The position numbers and the translations under genes were made by a program. The notes beneath the pieces are model-generated. The model was not told the origin of the DNA and did no database searches. It saw nothing but the letters and a program-made list of their open reading frames with translations. Positions 42,034-50,370 of a stretch of DNA of 50,370 bases are shown here, piece after piece. Position 1 is the stretch's first letter, and the number at the start of each line of letters is the position of its first letter. This DNA is from CAYQXJ01 sp964421565 (GTDB taxonomy: Bacteria; Planctomycetota; Brocadiia; SM23-32), in the NCBI GenBank assembly GCA_964421565.1, contig CAYQXJ010000020.1, positions 1 through 50,370 on the forward strand, given 5' to 3'.

Positions 42034-42190
42034 GCTCAGGTTTCCTCTCTTCCGGTGCATTCGGGACTCGCGGCCGCCGCGGTCCGGGGCCTTGCGCGGA
42101 ACCATCCCTGGACAGTCTGCGGCCCTGACTGCCGGCCGTCAAGCAGAGGTGCACATTCGCGCCGCACCGGCCCACGCGAGTTGTGCGGGA

Positions 42191-43717
42191 TCATTCGCCC
42201 GCATCGAACGGGTCCCCGGTTCGCCGTTTCCAGTCCTCGAGCATGCGGCGGTGTTCCCGTACCACGTCCGCGTGCGATGGATCGCCGGCCAGATTATGAA
42301 GCTCCCCCGGGTCCCGGTCCAGGTCGAAGAGCAGCTCCGGATTCTCGCCCCGGTTGAATATCACGTACTTGTAGGACCCGCTGCGCACCATCCTGCCCTC
42401 GATTGCCCGTTGCTCCGGGTCCTTTCGGTTGCCGGGGGCGAGGTGCATGACCACGTAGTCGCGGTCGAGTGCGCCGCCCTCCTCCACCGCGCCCCTCAGG
42501 CTGCTGCCGTGCACCAGCGGCGGGGACTCGACGCCGGCGTAATCGTAGACGGTCGGTGCGATGTCGACGCCGGAGACAAGCGATGCCCCGTCCACGCGGC
42601 CTTCTGCCAGCCCGCCCGGCGGCACCACGATCAGCGGCACCTTCGCCGCTTCCTCGTAGGGCGTCAGTTTGCCGGTCAACTGGTGCGACCCGCCGCCGTC
42701 CCCGTGGTCGCTTGTGAAGATGACGACGGTGTTGTCGAGCCAGCCGCCTTTGCGCGCACCCTCCAGCACCATCCCCACGGCCCGGTCCACCGTCGAGGTC
42801 ATGCTCGCGTAATCGGCGTTGTAGGCACGCCAGGCGGTCTCGGACCGGTGCCTGTTTCGGCTCGAACGACGCCGGCTCAGGACCTCCGGTTCGTCTTCCG
42901 GGATGGACAGGTTGTCCGGTGCCGGCGGCAGTTGGGCTACATTCTCGTACTCTTCGCACTCGTAACCGATTGCCCACTCCCTGTCGGTTTCGGGCCAGAA
43001 ACAGATGTCGTGGGGATTGATCAGCGAGACGGCGTGGAACCAGGGCTCCGGGAAGAGCCCGGCGTGCCAGACCAGCAGGTCGTGCGACTGGGCGGCAAAA
43101 AGCATGTCCTGGTTGTCGCCGAGGAACGGCTTCGGGAGGCCCTCCGGCAGCGGCATGTTGTGGAAGCCGCGCACGTCGCCGTCGGCGTAGAGGCGGGGCT
43201 CCGGCAGGTGCCATTTGCCGCTCCACCAGGTGCGGTAGCCACTCTGCCGCAGCACCTCGCCGATCGTAGGGACGTTCTCCGAGAGCCGGTCGCCGTTGTG
43301 CCGCACCTGCGTGTTGTGTGGCATCCGCCCCGTCACGATTGACCCTCGCGCGGGGCCGCAGACCGGCGAGGCGCAGTAGGAGTTCGCGAAGCGCACGCCC
43401 CGCCGGGCCAGTCGGTCCATGTGGGGCGTGTATACGTACTGATTGCCAGCGCAGCCCATCAAGTCCCACTGCTGCTGATCGGTGAATACCAGGAGGACAT
43501 TCGGGCGCGGATCACGGTTGCGCACTTCGCGCACCCTCGCGCGAATGGCGCCGTGGTCGGCATCGGGCAGATCGTAATCCTTCCGCTCATCATCGCCCGC
43601 CCCCTGCGCCGCGGGACCCTGCCCGGCTTCGGCGGACGCCGAACCACCAGCGGGGAGCAAAGAGACGCCGAGCCCGCCCAGTGCGATCCTGCCGAAATCC
43701 CGTCGATTCCACTTCAT
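42191..43717 (-). CDS. Tat-exported type I sulfatase (C-G-P-A-R)
   Basis: A 508-residue sulfatase with a twin-arginine signal 'NRRDFGRIALGGLGVSLLPA' at residues 4-23, so it is exported folded, consistent with prior formylglycine maturation in the cytoplasm. The active motif is C120-G-P-A-R in 'ASPVCGPARGSIVTGRMPHN', with Ala replacing the usual Ser/Thr, a permitted variant in several PVC sulfatases. Metal residues lie in 'PNVLLVFTDQQQWDLMGCAG' and 'VIFTSDHGDGGGSHQLTGK'. GGGAG precedes the ATG. First gene of the minus-strand sulfatase cluster. Confidence 0.92.
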   Translation of the reverse strand: MKWNRRDFGRIALGGLGVSLLPAGGSASAEAGQGPAAQGAGDDERKDYDLPDADHGAIRARVREVRNRDPRPNVLLVFTDQQQWDLMGCAGNQYVYTPHMDRLARRGVRFANSYCASPVCGPARGSIVTGRMPHNTQVRHNGDRLSENVPTIGEVLRQSGYRTWWSGKWHLPEPRLYADGDVRGFHNMPLPEGLPKPFLGDNQDMLFAAQSHDLLVWHAGLFPEPWFHAVSLINPHDICFWPETDREWAIGYECEEYENVAQLPPAPDNLSIPEDEPEVLSRRRSSRNRHRSETAWRAYNADYASMTSTVDRAVGMVLEGARKGGWLDNTVVIFTSDHGDGGGSHQLTGKLTPYEEAAKVPLIVVPPGGLAEGRVDGASLVSGVDIAPTVYDYAGVESPPLVHGSSLRGAVEEGGALDRDYVVMHLAPGNRKDPEQRAIEGRMVRSGSYKYVIFNRGENPELLFDLDRDPGELHNLAGDPSHADVVREHRRMLEDWKRRTGDPFDAGE

Positions 43718-44093
43718 CCGTCACTCCCATGAAGTGAGCCGTGTCAAGGCAAAGTCCCGAGGCTTCTGGGGTGCGTGGAGTCGACCAATCTCCCATTCGC
43801 GCTAACGCCTCATCGCGCCGCACACTAAGCTGGTCCTGGCTGGCTCTTGACGCCTCAAGTCCAGGGCTGGCGGGGACGCCCATTCTCCTTCTCGCGCCTG
43901 CCCCCGAAAGGGCGGCAATGAACACGAGATGCGGGCTGTCCCCATCGTTCGCCCACGCTGGCTCTCGATGACCTTGTCTTTTCGGTCTCGCTCCCTTGGC
44001 TAAAGTCTTTTGCCTTTTCCCCTCAGGTTGCCCGCTTCACGGGCCATAACCAGGGGCAGTGGCAGCGGATGGGACCTGGCCCCGCCGCTGAGC
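43718..44093. other. Gene-free spacer upstream of the Tat sulfatase
   Basis: A 376-bp gap between same-strand genes (GH2 protein ends at 44094). It contains a small hairpin (GCCCG 44030-44034 with CGGGC 44040-44044) that may mark the GH2 transcript end, without a clear T-run. No supported gene or strong promoter was seen. Confidence 0.45.
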
Positions 44094-47000
44094 TCACCTG
44101 GTGGCCAGCGTCACACCGGCCACGAGGCCCATGCCGAGCCTGTCGCCGGCCTCGGTGGCCTTCATCTCCAGCTTCCGAATGGCCACATCGGGCCTGGGGT
44201 TGGCCCAGAGCATATGGTAGAGCACGGTCCTCTCGCCGCCGACGGCGTCCGCCTGCCAGGCCACTTCGGCGCGGGGCAGGTCCTCGGGGTCGCGCTGCAG
44301 CCAGTTTGCCACGCCGCGCCCGTAGCGCACAGGCACCTCTATGGCAGTGTCGTCGGCGTAGTGGACCACGTAGCTGAACACGATGGGAGGTTCTGCGTCG
44401 CCCCTGGGCGTCCACACCTGCTCCTGCACGAAGGTGTGGAGCAGGAAAACGGCGTCGGCCTTGCGGTCCAGATGAAGACTGGTGGACTTATGGCCCCGGA
44501 AGTCCCCGTAGCTGCCGAGCCCGACCACGTGGCGGTCGCCGGGCACCAGTTCGTTGTCGAAGATCTCGTAGGGCACGTCGTCCAGCCGGGTTTTGCCCAG
44601 TGGCAGCTTGGAGAGGTCGTTCTCGTCGGTCGGCCAGTTGTCTTCCCGACTCAGGAACAGGTTGGCCTGCTCCATCAGCACCACGGGGAAGAAGCGTGTC
44701 AGTTCGCGGCGCTCGATGGAGACGGCCACCGGGACCTCCGTGCCGAAGGCAGCGTGCAGGTTGGTCAGCACGGCCTTCAGGATGCTCTTCTTCTTGTCCG
44801 CATTCTCCGGGTTTGGTTCGGCGTCCATCAGCTTCACCTGGTTCAGGAAGATTCCCCCCTCGCCGCGCGGGTAGCGATTGAGCACGCCGGTGGTCAGCAG
44901 GGGTTTGACCTTCTGGAAGAATTCATCCGATCGTTCAACCTGTATCCACATGTTCTGGATGCCGATGACGGCCCGTTTGTCGCTGCGCTCCTGGATGTCG
45001 GAGATATCGATTTTGAGCTCATCCGTGGTGTGTCCGCCGAAGTCGAACCTCTGCATGCTTGAGCCTTCCTCCGGCTCCAGCTCGAGCTTCTCGGTGACGT
45101 CCCCGCCGAAACCAAGCTCAATGCCGCCGATACGGTAATAGGTATCGCTCGGCAGGATGCGGAAGCCGGTGATGGTCTCCCTGCGCGGTAGTTCGCACGT
45201 CCACTCTGTCGGTGGGTCGTCAAACAGGTGGATGTAGAAGGTAAACTGCCACCCATCCCGAGCCGTCATGGCGTTGACCATGTTGAGCGGGTGGTGGCCG
45301 TTATTCATAGGGTCGTCGTCGAAGTGCTTGAAGTACTCCGGACTCGGATACCTGCAGAACGGCGCGATGTCGTCATAGTCAACGACATGAGTGAACGCGT
45401 TCGGCGAGGGAATCTCCGTGTTTGTAAAACGCATGTGTTTGCGCCCCGTTGTCATAGCCACGTCGCGCTCTGAGATACCTACGGCCAGCGGGTCTCGCGG
45501 CCGTCTCAGCGAGGACCGCTCCAGGCGGTAGGGGCGGATGAGGTGATCGACGCCCACCAGCTCGTTGAAGGACTCGATCCCATCCGGAGTGACGCCCCAG
45601 AGCATGACCCAGCCACCGTTCTCCGCGAACCGGTGAACTTGCTCCACGTTCTCGGCCATCTTCCGCAGGTTCGTCTCGGTCGCATCGACCACCACGACCT
45701 TGATGAGGCCGTTGTTGATCGCCTCCATGGGGTCGTCCATGCGCTGAAAGGCGAGGTTGATCTCACGGAGCAGCTCTGTCTTCGGGTCCTCCCCGTCGGC
45801 GACCACGGCCACCGGGTTGACGATGCGCTCGTAATCCAGCGCGTAGTTCAACAGATTGTCGAACAGGAGCCGGGCAACTGGATCGGTGGCCAGCTTGCTG
45901 CCGGCAACCGCCTGGCAGAGCAACATCAAGCCCTCGTCCACGTGGCTCTCCAGAAGGGCGCTGTAGGCGAGATCTTCGTCGCATTGAACAAGCGAACGAG
46001 CACCCTTAGTAGGCTTCGCGTAGGCCTGCCGGTATAGAACCTGGTCGGCCCCGGACCGACAGAAGAAGTCCTTCTGGCGCAGGCCCTGGAAGGCCGGATG
46101 TTCCCTGTCTTCCATAAAGCCGATGCGCCCGACGAAATCGGTCGTCTCGAAATCGCCTTGCACGGCCTCGCCGAGGAGCGGATACTCCTGGTCCAGCACG
46201 AGCAGACGCTTGCCCTGCGAAGCCAGGTTCCGCCAGATCTGCCGGCGGGACAGCTCCTGGTCCAGCGCATCGGCCCCGACGATGAAGACCCGGCTCTCGG
46301 CGGGCAGGTCCCGCGGGGTGGCCTCCACGTAGGGGATGCCGCGCCCCTCCAGGTGGGTCTGGACGATGCCGGCGGGGTCGAATACAGCGACCTCTGCCTC
46401 CTCTACCGCCGGCACGGGCGCCAGGTTCGGGTTGATGACCGAGACATCCTTGATCTGCTCGAACACCTGCTCACCGTCCTTCGTGCAGGAGAGCCTTAGC
46501 TCGCACTCCGTGCGGCCGTCCGTTTCCGGCATCTCCACGGCGATGCTAAACTCCCGCGCCGTTCCCGCCGCCAGGTCGAAGGTGCGTTCCTGCGATGCGA
46601 TAACCTCCTCGCCCGCGACGAGCTCCCAACGGGCCGTTATGGACTCGTCGTGGCGGGTCATGTTGAAGACCTTCAGGTCCCGCTCCACGGTGGCGCCGGA
46701 GGCGTGGGTCCAGTCCCACTGCCGGCAGAAGACCGCGATGGGCTTGAAGGAGTTCTGGTAGAGCCCGGGTCCGGTCAGGAAATCCGCGGCGGCTATGCCC
46801 TGCCAGCGCATGCCCTCGCAGAGGATCTGAGCGAAGAGCATTCGGGCTTCCTCACAGTGCGATACACCGCGGAAGCATTGCTCGCCACCAACGCTGGCGA
46901 ACCAGCCGAGGCTCTTTCCCCCGGTGTAGTAGCCTTCGCCGACGAAGACCGGCAGGGTCATATCCAGAATGGCGCGTCGCCCGTGCCGGTTCTTCTTTGA

Positions 47001-49124
47001 TTCCTGCCAGGTATAGGCCTCGTTCGGATAGTGGCGCACCTGCTTGACGGTGGGATAGTGGATGCCGGTGACCGGCAGGTTCCCGGTTGCACCGGCGCCG
47101 TCGTTCATGGTCGGCCGGGTCCCGTCCACTTCCATGACGGCGTCGCTGATGCGATCCATCAGGGGGCCGCCCCGCTTCGCATTGCGCAGGTTGATCAGGA
47201 CGATCTCGTTCTGCAGGCTCCAGAAGCCAATGGACGGATGATTGCGCAGGCCCTTCGCCCAGTGGCGGATCATGTGCTCGGCGTTGTCCCAGATGGCAGG
47301 GTTCTGGTCCGGGTTGAGCTGATAGCTGGCGAACATCCCGTCCCACGGACTGGTCGTGCGCACGATGATGCCATTCTCGTCGCAGAACTCCAGCCATTCC
47401 CGGTAGTTCAGCCCACCCCAGCGGGTCAGGCTGCCCAGGCCTACGCGCCAGCGCTGCATGTCCACGTTGGCCTGTCGCATGGCCTCCAGGTGTTCCCGCG
47501 CCGTCGGCCCGTGCGGGTGGAAATGGCTCTGCCAGAGCTTCCAGGTGATGCCGTTTAGCATGAAGCGCGTACCGGACCAGTCCCACTCGCGGAAGCCGAA
47601 CCGCGTGGTCTTTACGTCCCTCACTTCGTCGTCCTGCTTGACAATGGTCACGGCCTTATACAGATGCGGGTCGTCGGGCCACCAGAGCTTAGGGTTCTGC
47701 CATGTCTCTTCGGCCTCAATGAGTTTCTCCCCGCCGGCGGGCACGGTCACCTTTACGGGGGCGAAGCGTTTCTCGATGTCTCCACCGTTCCACGGCACGA
47801 TCTCGTTGACGAGTTCCACCTGCGCCGCGGAGCCGGTGTTGTTCTTGAGGGTTATGCCCAGCTTCAGTGTTCCGTTCTTCACGGATGCATGGGGAAAGAC
47901 GTCGGCGCTGTAGCATGAGCCGGCTGACACGAACAGCGGGCGGTCCAGAATGCCCGAGTGCCACATCAGGGCGATGGGCATGTCCAGGATATTCGTCAGG
48001 TAGCCGGCTCGCTCGCGGAGCGGGCTGTGCCAGCGTTCGCGCACCGTGCCATCGGAGGTCAGGTCAGGGGAGATGCCATAGAAGCCGTCCTTGATGCCGA
48101 CGATGATCTCGTTCTCCTCGCCCGGTTTGACCGCCCCGGTCAGGTCCACCATCATGCGTGCATACGGAGCGCGGCTGTAACCACAGCGCTTCCCGTTCAC
48201 GAACACGGTGGCGATCATGTTCTGCATGGGCAGGTCCATAAAGAACGACCGTCCGGCATGGCTCTCGGGCACGAACACGCGGGTGCGATAGAGCCAGCGG
48301 TGGCAGTCCACCAGGTCGGGGCGCAGGTTGTTGCGATCGCCCGGCACCTGCATGCTGGTCCAGTGCAGGTCGGGCGCATCCTCGACGCTGGGGATTGGCC
48401 CCAGCCGGTCTTCCACCGGCCCCCACTCGTCGAAACGGGCCAGTTGCCAGTTACCGGCCAGGGATATCTCGGCGCGCGCCCCCGCAGGGGGGGCTTCCGG
48501 CAGATGGAACACATGGCGCTCGGCCTCCAGGTCCCGCTCCGTCCGCCAGTGCTGTCCGGGCTGCACTTTACCGTTGGGGCGCCAGTTGCCCTTGTAGAAG
48601 CAGAACGCGTCGGCAGCCCACAGCAGCCGCGGCTCCTCCGCCTCCGCGGCCGCGGCCTTTGTGAGGCGAATCGCCAACTCGTGCTTTCCGGCCTCCAGGT
48701 CCAAGCGGTCAAAACGTGTCCAGACCATCTTGTTCCAGCGTTCTACGGGCATGAAGTCCACGGCCGGATAGTGGTCGTTTTCCACAACCTGCCATTCGCC
48801 GTCGTCCACACGCCACTGGAACGGATACCACAACCGGCGGAAGCCCAGGCGGCCCCACAGCTCGTAGGTACCGGCCGAGGGAACCTCGAAATCGTAAGTA
48901 AGCCGGAAGCCGCCGTCGGGCCAGTTCTTCTTGTCCTGTTGCGAGAGGTGCGCCCAGCTGCCGCCGCTCATGTGCTGGGGATTACCCCAGCCGCCTATGC
49001 GCACGTCGTAGTTGGTCGATGAGAACTTCTCGCCCTCGATCCAGGCAAAGTCCTCTGCCGAGACAATCCCCGCAGAACAGACGACAAGGGCGACGACGAG
49101 CAGCATGTGTCCGTAACGCACCAT
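44094..49124 (-). CDS. Giant secreted GH2-family glycosidase-like protein (1676 aa)
   Basis: Starts at 49124 with GGAGG 8 bases upstream and a signal peptide 'MLLVVALVVCSAGIVSA'. Residues ~25-185 resemble a carbohydrate-binding beta-sandwich. Residues ~220-510 are GH2 jelly-roll and immunoglobulin-like domains ('YRTRVFVPESHAGRSFFMDL'). The TIM barrel follows, with 'GFWSLQNEIVLINLRNA' giving the acid/base Glu640 and 'LPVFVGEGYYTG' a possible nucleophile Glu730. Beyond ~870 are a glutamine-amidotransferase-like region ('VFIVGADALDQE', 'KRLLVLDQEYPLLG'), further beta domains, and a C-terminal ~110-residue domain shared with the beta-helix protein at 29719. Typical GH2 enzymes have 600-1100 residues. 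Confidence 0.82.
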   Translation of the reverse strand: MVRYGHMLLVVALVVCSAGIVSAEDFAWIEGEKFSSTNYDVRIGGWGNPQHMSGGSWAHLSQQDKKNWPDGGFRLTYDFEVPSAGTYELWGRLGFRRLWYPFQWRVDDGEWQVVENDHYPAVDFMPVERWNKMVWTRFDRLDLEAGKHELAIRLTKAAAAEAEEPRLLWAADAFCFYKGNWRPNGKVQPGQHWRTERDLEAERHVFHLPEAPPAGARAEISLAGNWQLARFDEWGPVEDRLGPIPSVEDAPDLHWTSMQVPGDRNNLRPDLVDCHRWLYRTRVFVPESHAGRSFFMDLPMQNMIATVFVNGKRCGYSRAPYARMMVDLTGAVKPGEENEIIVGIKDGFYGISPDLTSDGTVRERWHSPLRERAGYLTNILDMPIALMWHSGILDRPLFVSAGSCYSADVFPHASVKNGTLKLGITLKNNTGSAAQVELVNEIVPWNGGDIEKRFAPVKVTVPAGGEKLIEAEETWQNPKLWWPDDPHLYKAVTIVKQDDEVRDVKTTRFGFREWDWSGTRFMLNGITWKLWQSHFHPHGPTAREHLEAMRQANVDMQRWRVGLGSLTRWGGLNYREWLEFCDENGIIVRTTSPWDGMFASYQLNPDQNPAIWDNAEHMIRHWAKGLRNHPSIGFWSLQNEIVLINLRNAKRGGPLMDRISDAVMEVDGTRPTMNDGAGATGNLPVTGIHYPTVKQVRHYPNEAYTWQESKKNRHGRRAILDMTLPVFVGEGYYTGGKSLGWFASVGGEQCFRGVSHCEEARMLFAQILCEGMRWQGIAAADFLTGPGLYQNSFKPIAVFCRQWDWTHASGATVERDLKVFNMTRHDESITARWELVAGEEVIASQERTFDLAAGTAREFSIAVEMPETDGRTECELRLSCTKDGEQVFEQIKDVSVINPNLAPVPAVEEAEVAVFDPAGIVQTHLEGRGIPYVEATPRDLPAESRVFIVGADALDQELSRRQIWRNLASQGKRLLVLDQEYPLLGEAVQGDFETTDFVGRIGFMEDREHPAFQGLRQKDFFCRSGADQVLYRQAYAKPTKGARSLVQCDEDLAYSALLESHVDEGLMLLCQAVAGSKLATDPVARLLFDNLLNYALDYERIVNPVAVVADGEDPKTELLREINLAFQRMDDPMEAINNGLIKVVVVDATETNLRKMAENVEQVHRFAENGGWVMLWGVTPDGIESFNELVGVDHLIRPYRLERSSLRRPRDPLAVGISERDVAMTTGRKHMRFTNTEIPSPNAFTHVVDYDDIAPFCRYPSPEYFKHFDDDPMNNGHHPLNMVNAMTARDGWQFTFYIHLFDDPPTEWTCELPRRETITGFRILPSDTYYRIGGIELGFGGDVTEKLELEPEEGSSMQRFDFGGHTTDELKIDISDIQERSDKRAVIGIQNMWIQVERSDEFFQKVKPLLTTGVLNRYPRGEGGIFLNQVKLMDAEPNPENADKKKSILKAVLTNLHAAFGTEVPVAVSIERRELTRFFPVVLMEQANLFLSREDNWPTDENDLSKLPLGKTRLDDVPYEIFDNELVPGDRHVVGLGSYGDFRGHKSTSLHLDRKADAVFLLHTFVQEQVWTPRGDAEPPIVFSYVVHYADDTAIEVPVRYGRGVANWLQRDPEDLPRAEVAWQADAVGGERTVLYHMLWANPRPDVAIRKLEMKATEAGDRLGMGLVAGVTLATR

Positions 49125-49462
49125 CGATGATCCTCCCGGTGACCTCGTCGGTCGACGGAGACAGGTCGATCCTGTCCACCTGTAGTTAGCAGATAACACC
49201 CTTTAGTTACACTGGAATCGCCAGCAGTGCAAGCGTTTGCGGGCCAGAGGCATCTGCGCCGTGGGTGTTGGGGCGGTTGGCCTACCTGGCCCTACGCCCG
49301 GTGGTGGGGGCGCCAGCCGCGGTGGTCTTCGCGGCACGCGCACTACGCCGACCTGCATCTCAGATGCGTACGTTGCTGAACCCGACGGCGCCGGTTCGAT
49401 GACGGTTGAGCTGCCACGCGCGGCGATATTGCCGCTCCTTGCGCGTTTCGCCGAGACAGGGG
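49125..49462. other. Divergent spacer, GH2 gene / prepilin gene
   Basis: About 340 bp left of the prepilin promoter. It should include the GH2 promoter; TTGCAC on the minus strand near 49230 is a possible -35 but no good -10 follows. Frames here are unsupported. Confidence 0.4.
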
Positions 49463-49491
49463 TTGACAGACGCTGATCCCCCTAGTAACAT
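49463..49491 (+). promoter_or_regulatory. Sigma70-type promoter of the prepilin gene
   Basis: TTGACA (49463-49468, 6 of 6) and TAACAT (49486-49491, 4 of 6) with a 17-bp spacer. Transcription from about 49498 gives a 150-nt leader that includes the hairpin at 49581-49612. Confidence 0.7.
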
Positions 49492-49580
49492 ACTTGCAGT
49501 CAAGTTGCAGAATGGCCGGCTGCTCCCGCCTCCCGTAAGGTTGACCGCGGCGACTACGGGCGCCGGGAGCGACTGTCGGT

Positions 49581-49612
49581 CATGGGGGCCGCCTTAAGGC
49601 GGCCAGACCATG
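49581..49612 (+). repeat. Leader hairpin upstream of the prepilin gene
   Basis: A perfect 18-base palindrome GGCCGCC-TTAA-GGCGGCC (49587-49604) is extended by CATGG/CCATG arms (49581-49585 and 49608-49612). No T-run follows, so it is more likely an mRNA structure or protein site than a terminator. It ends 36 bases before the ATG. Confidence 0.65.
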
Positions 49613-49648
49613 TGGACGGAGTTCTCGTCACGCGAGGAGGGTTGTTTC

Positions 49649-50370
49649 ATGCCTACGCCGGTTTGTGGAGTATCGCATAAGGAACGTAACAGGAAGCGTA
49701 GCGGTCTTACGCTCATCGAGCTGACCGTCGTCCTTGTCATTCTCATCGCCCTGGCCGGCATCCTTGTCCCGTCCTTGCCGGGCATCGTCAAGCGGGCGCA
49801 TCAGTCAAGCGGCGCTTCCAACCTGGCGGCGGTGACGAAGGCGATGCAGGAGCACCGCCACCTCTACATGACTTTCCCGAACAGGTTGGACTCCCTGGTC
49901 AACGAGAGCGGCGACGTCATCGACGAGATGCCCTACTCGGGTGCCGGGCTCAGCGTGGTCGATCTGAGTGCGGACTCGCAGGGAGCCCGCATCGGCGGCG
50001 CGCTCAGCGCCGTCGGCATCACCACGTCGCTGGAGATGGCGGATGACCCGGAGAACGCCACCTTTGATCCTTACAGTGGCGTCGAGATCGCCATTTCGGG
50101 CTCTGCCGGCAGCGTCGTAGAGCTTGATCCTACGACAGCCAGCTATAACGGCCTGGGGCTCGAAGCGCCCGACGCCGAAGGCTACCCGCGCTACTTCATC
50201 TTCGGACTGGGTGGTCAGAACACCGGCATCGGCAAGGTGATGGCCGACGCGCCGATCCATTTCCCCGGCGCCGGAAGCCCAAACGCGCAATACCACCGTT
50301 TCCTGGTGGTCTTCAAGGTGACGGACCACGGGCCGGCGGACTTCGTCGGGACGGTGGTCGGCCACGGCGC
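49649..50370 (+). CDS. Type IV prepilin-like / pseudopilin protein, N-terminal part (runs off the window)
   Basis: Open to the window end (240 codons, no stop). After a 19-residue basic leader comes the prepilin peptidase site and helix 'SGLTLIELTVVLVILIALAG', with Leu in place of the usual Phe at +1 and the conserved Glu at +5. 'ILVPSLPGIVKRAHQSSGAS' continues the N-terminal helix. The remainder is a globular region of the kind seen in type II secretion pseudopilins and PVC prepilin-like proteins, unassigned in detail. AGGAGG lies 8 bases before the ATG. It would be assembled in the inner membrane after cleavage and methylation. Confidence 0.88.
   Translation, partial: MPTPVCGVSHKERNRKRSGLTLIELTVVLVILIALAGILVPSLPGIVKRAHQSSGASNLAAVTKAMQEHRHLYMTFPNRLDSLVNESGDVIDEMPYSGAGLSVVDLSADSQGARIGGALSAVGITTSLEMADDPENATFDPYSGVEIAISGSAGSVVELDPTTASYNGLGLEAPDAEGYPRYFIFGLGGQNTGIGKVMADAPIHFPGAGSPNAQYHRFLVVFKVTDHGPADFVGTVVGHG

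Noticed and set aside
1..50370. CRISPR array, transposase or phage genes
   Set aside because: No regular direct repeats with spacers and no recognisable transposase, integrase or structural phage protein were found on either strand.

Overview
The window is about 50 kb of GC-rich bacterial chromosome, densely coding on both strands. It combines housekeeping genes (metG, prfC, an Arg tRNA, NAD salvage genes, a C-terminal processing protease) with many carbohydrate-active enzymes: four type I sulfatases, GH2, GH29, GH43, GH127-like and heparinase-like proteins, two parallel beta-helix proteins and several PF12831-type FAD oxidoreductases. A class III prepilin begins at the right edge. This mix resembles sulfatase-rich lineages of the PVC group (Planctomycetota, Lentisphaerota, Kiritimatiellota) or Hydrogenedentota. 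No 16S or marker phylogeny is available here, so that is an inference from gene content.

Left part, 1-11.4 kb: a minus-strand group of ArsR regulator, MOT1-type oxyanion transporter, ECF sigma factor and zinc-finger anti-sigma factor (cut by the edge), with a compound palindrome between the last two. Then come an S41 protease, a HAD hydrolase, tRNA-Arg(CCG) with a near-perfect sigma70 promoter, and a pentapeptide-repeat potassium channel. A tightly coupled minus-strand operon metG-thpR-sulfatase-pfkB and a GNAT acetyltransferase follow.

Middle, 12-29.7 kb: a saccharide block (GH127-like protein; heparinase-like lyase, a 55-residue membrane protein, a TIM-barrel glycosidase, a broken trehalase fragment, an FAD oxidoreductase; an MFS permease), then prfC, a macrodomain protein beside the coupled pair pncB-pncA, an FkbM methyltransferase and a UroD-type methyltransferase. 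A fluoride riboswitch with a ribosome-site-masking helix leads into crcB, which carries a +1 frameshift, and a DUF190 gene.

Right part, 29.7-49.1 kb: almost all minus strand and devoted to complex, probably sulfated and fucose- or xylose-containing, glycans. A secreted beta-helix protein has a promoter with a palindrome in its spacer. Next is a decayed zone (FAD oxidoreductase stub, possible sulfatase stub, GH29 with an in-frame TAG, and a 24-base tRNA-Gly 3' end that looks like an old attachment site). Then comes an operon of sugar isomerase, GH55-like protein, GH43 remnant, sulfatases and FAD oxidoreductase, and finally a 1676-residue GH2 protein. The GH2 C-terminus shares a domain with the N-terminus of the beta-helix protein. 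The working idea is that sulfatases and glycosidases strip the glycan, the FAD enzymes oxidise sugars or glycosides, and the isomerase and MFS permease handle the products. At least five genes are broken, so part of this capacity appears to be decaying.
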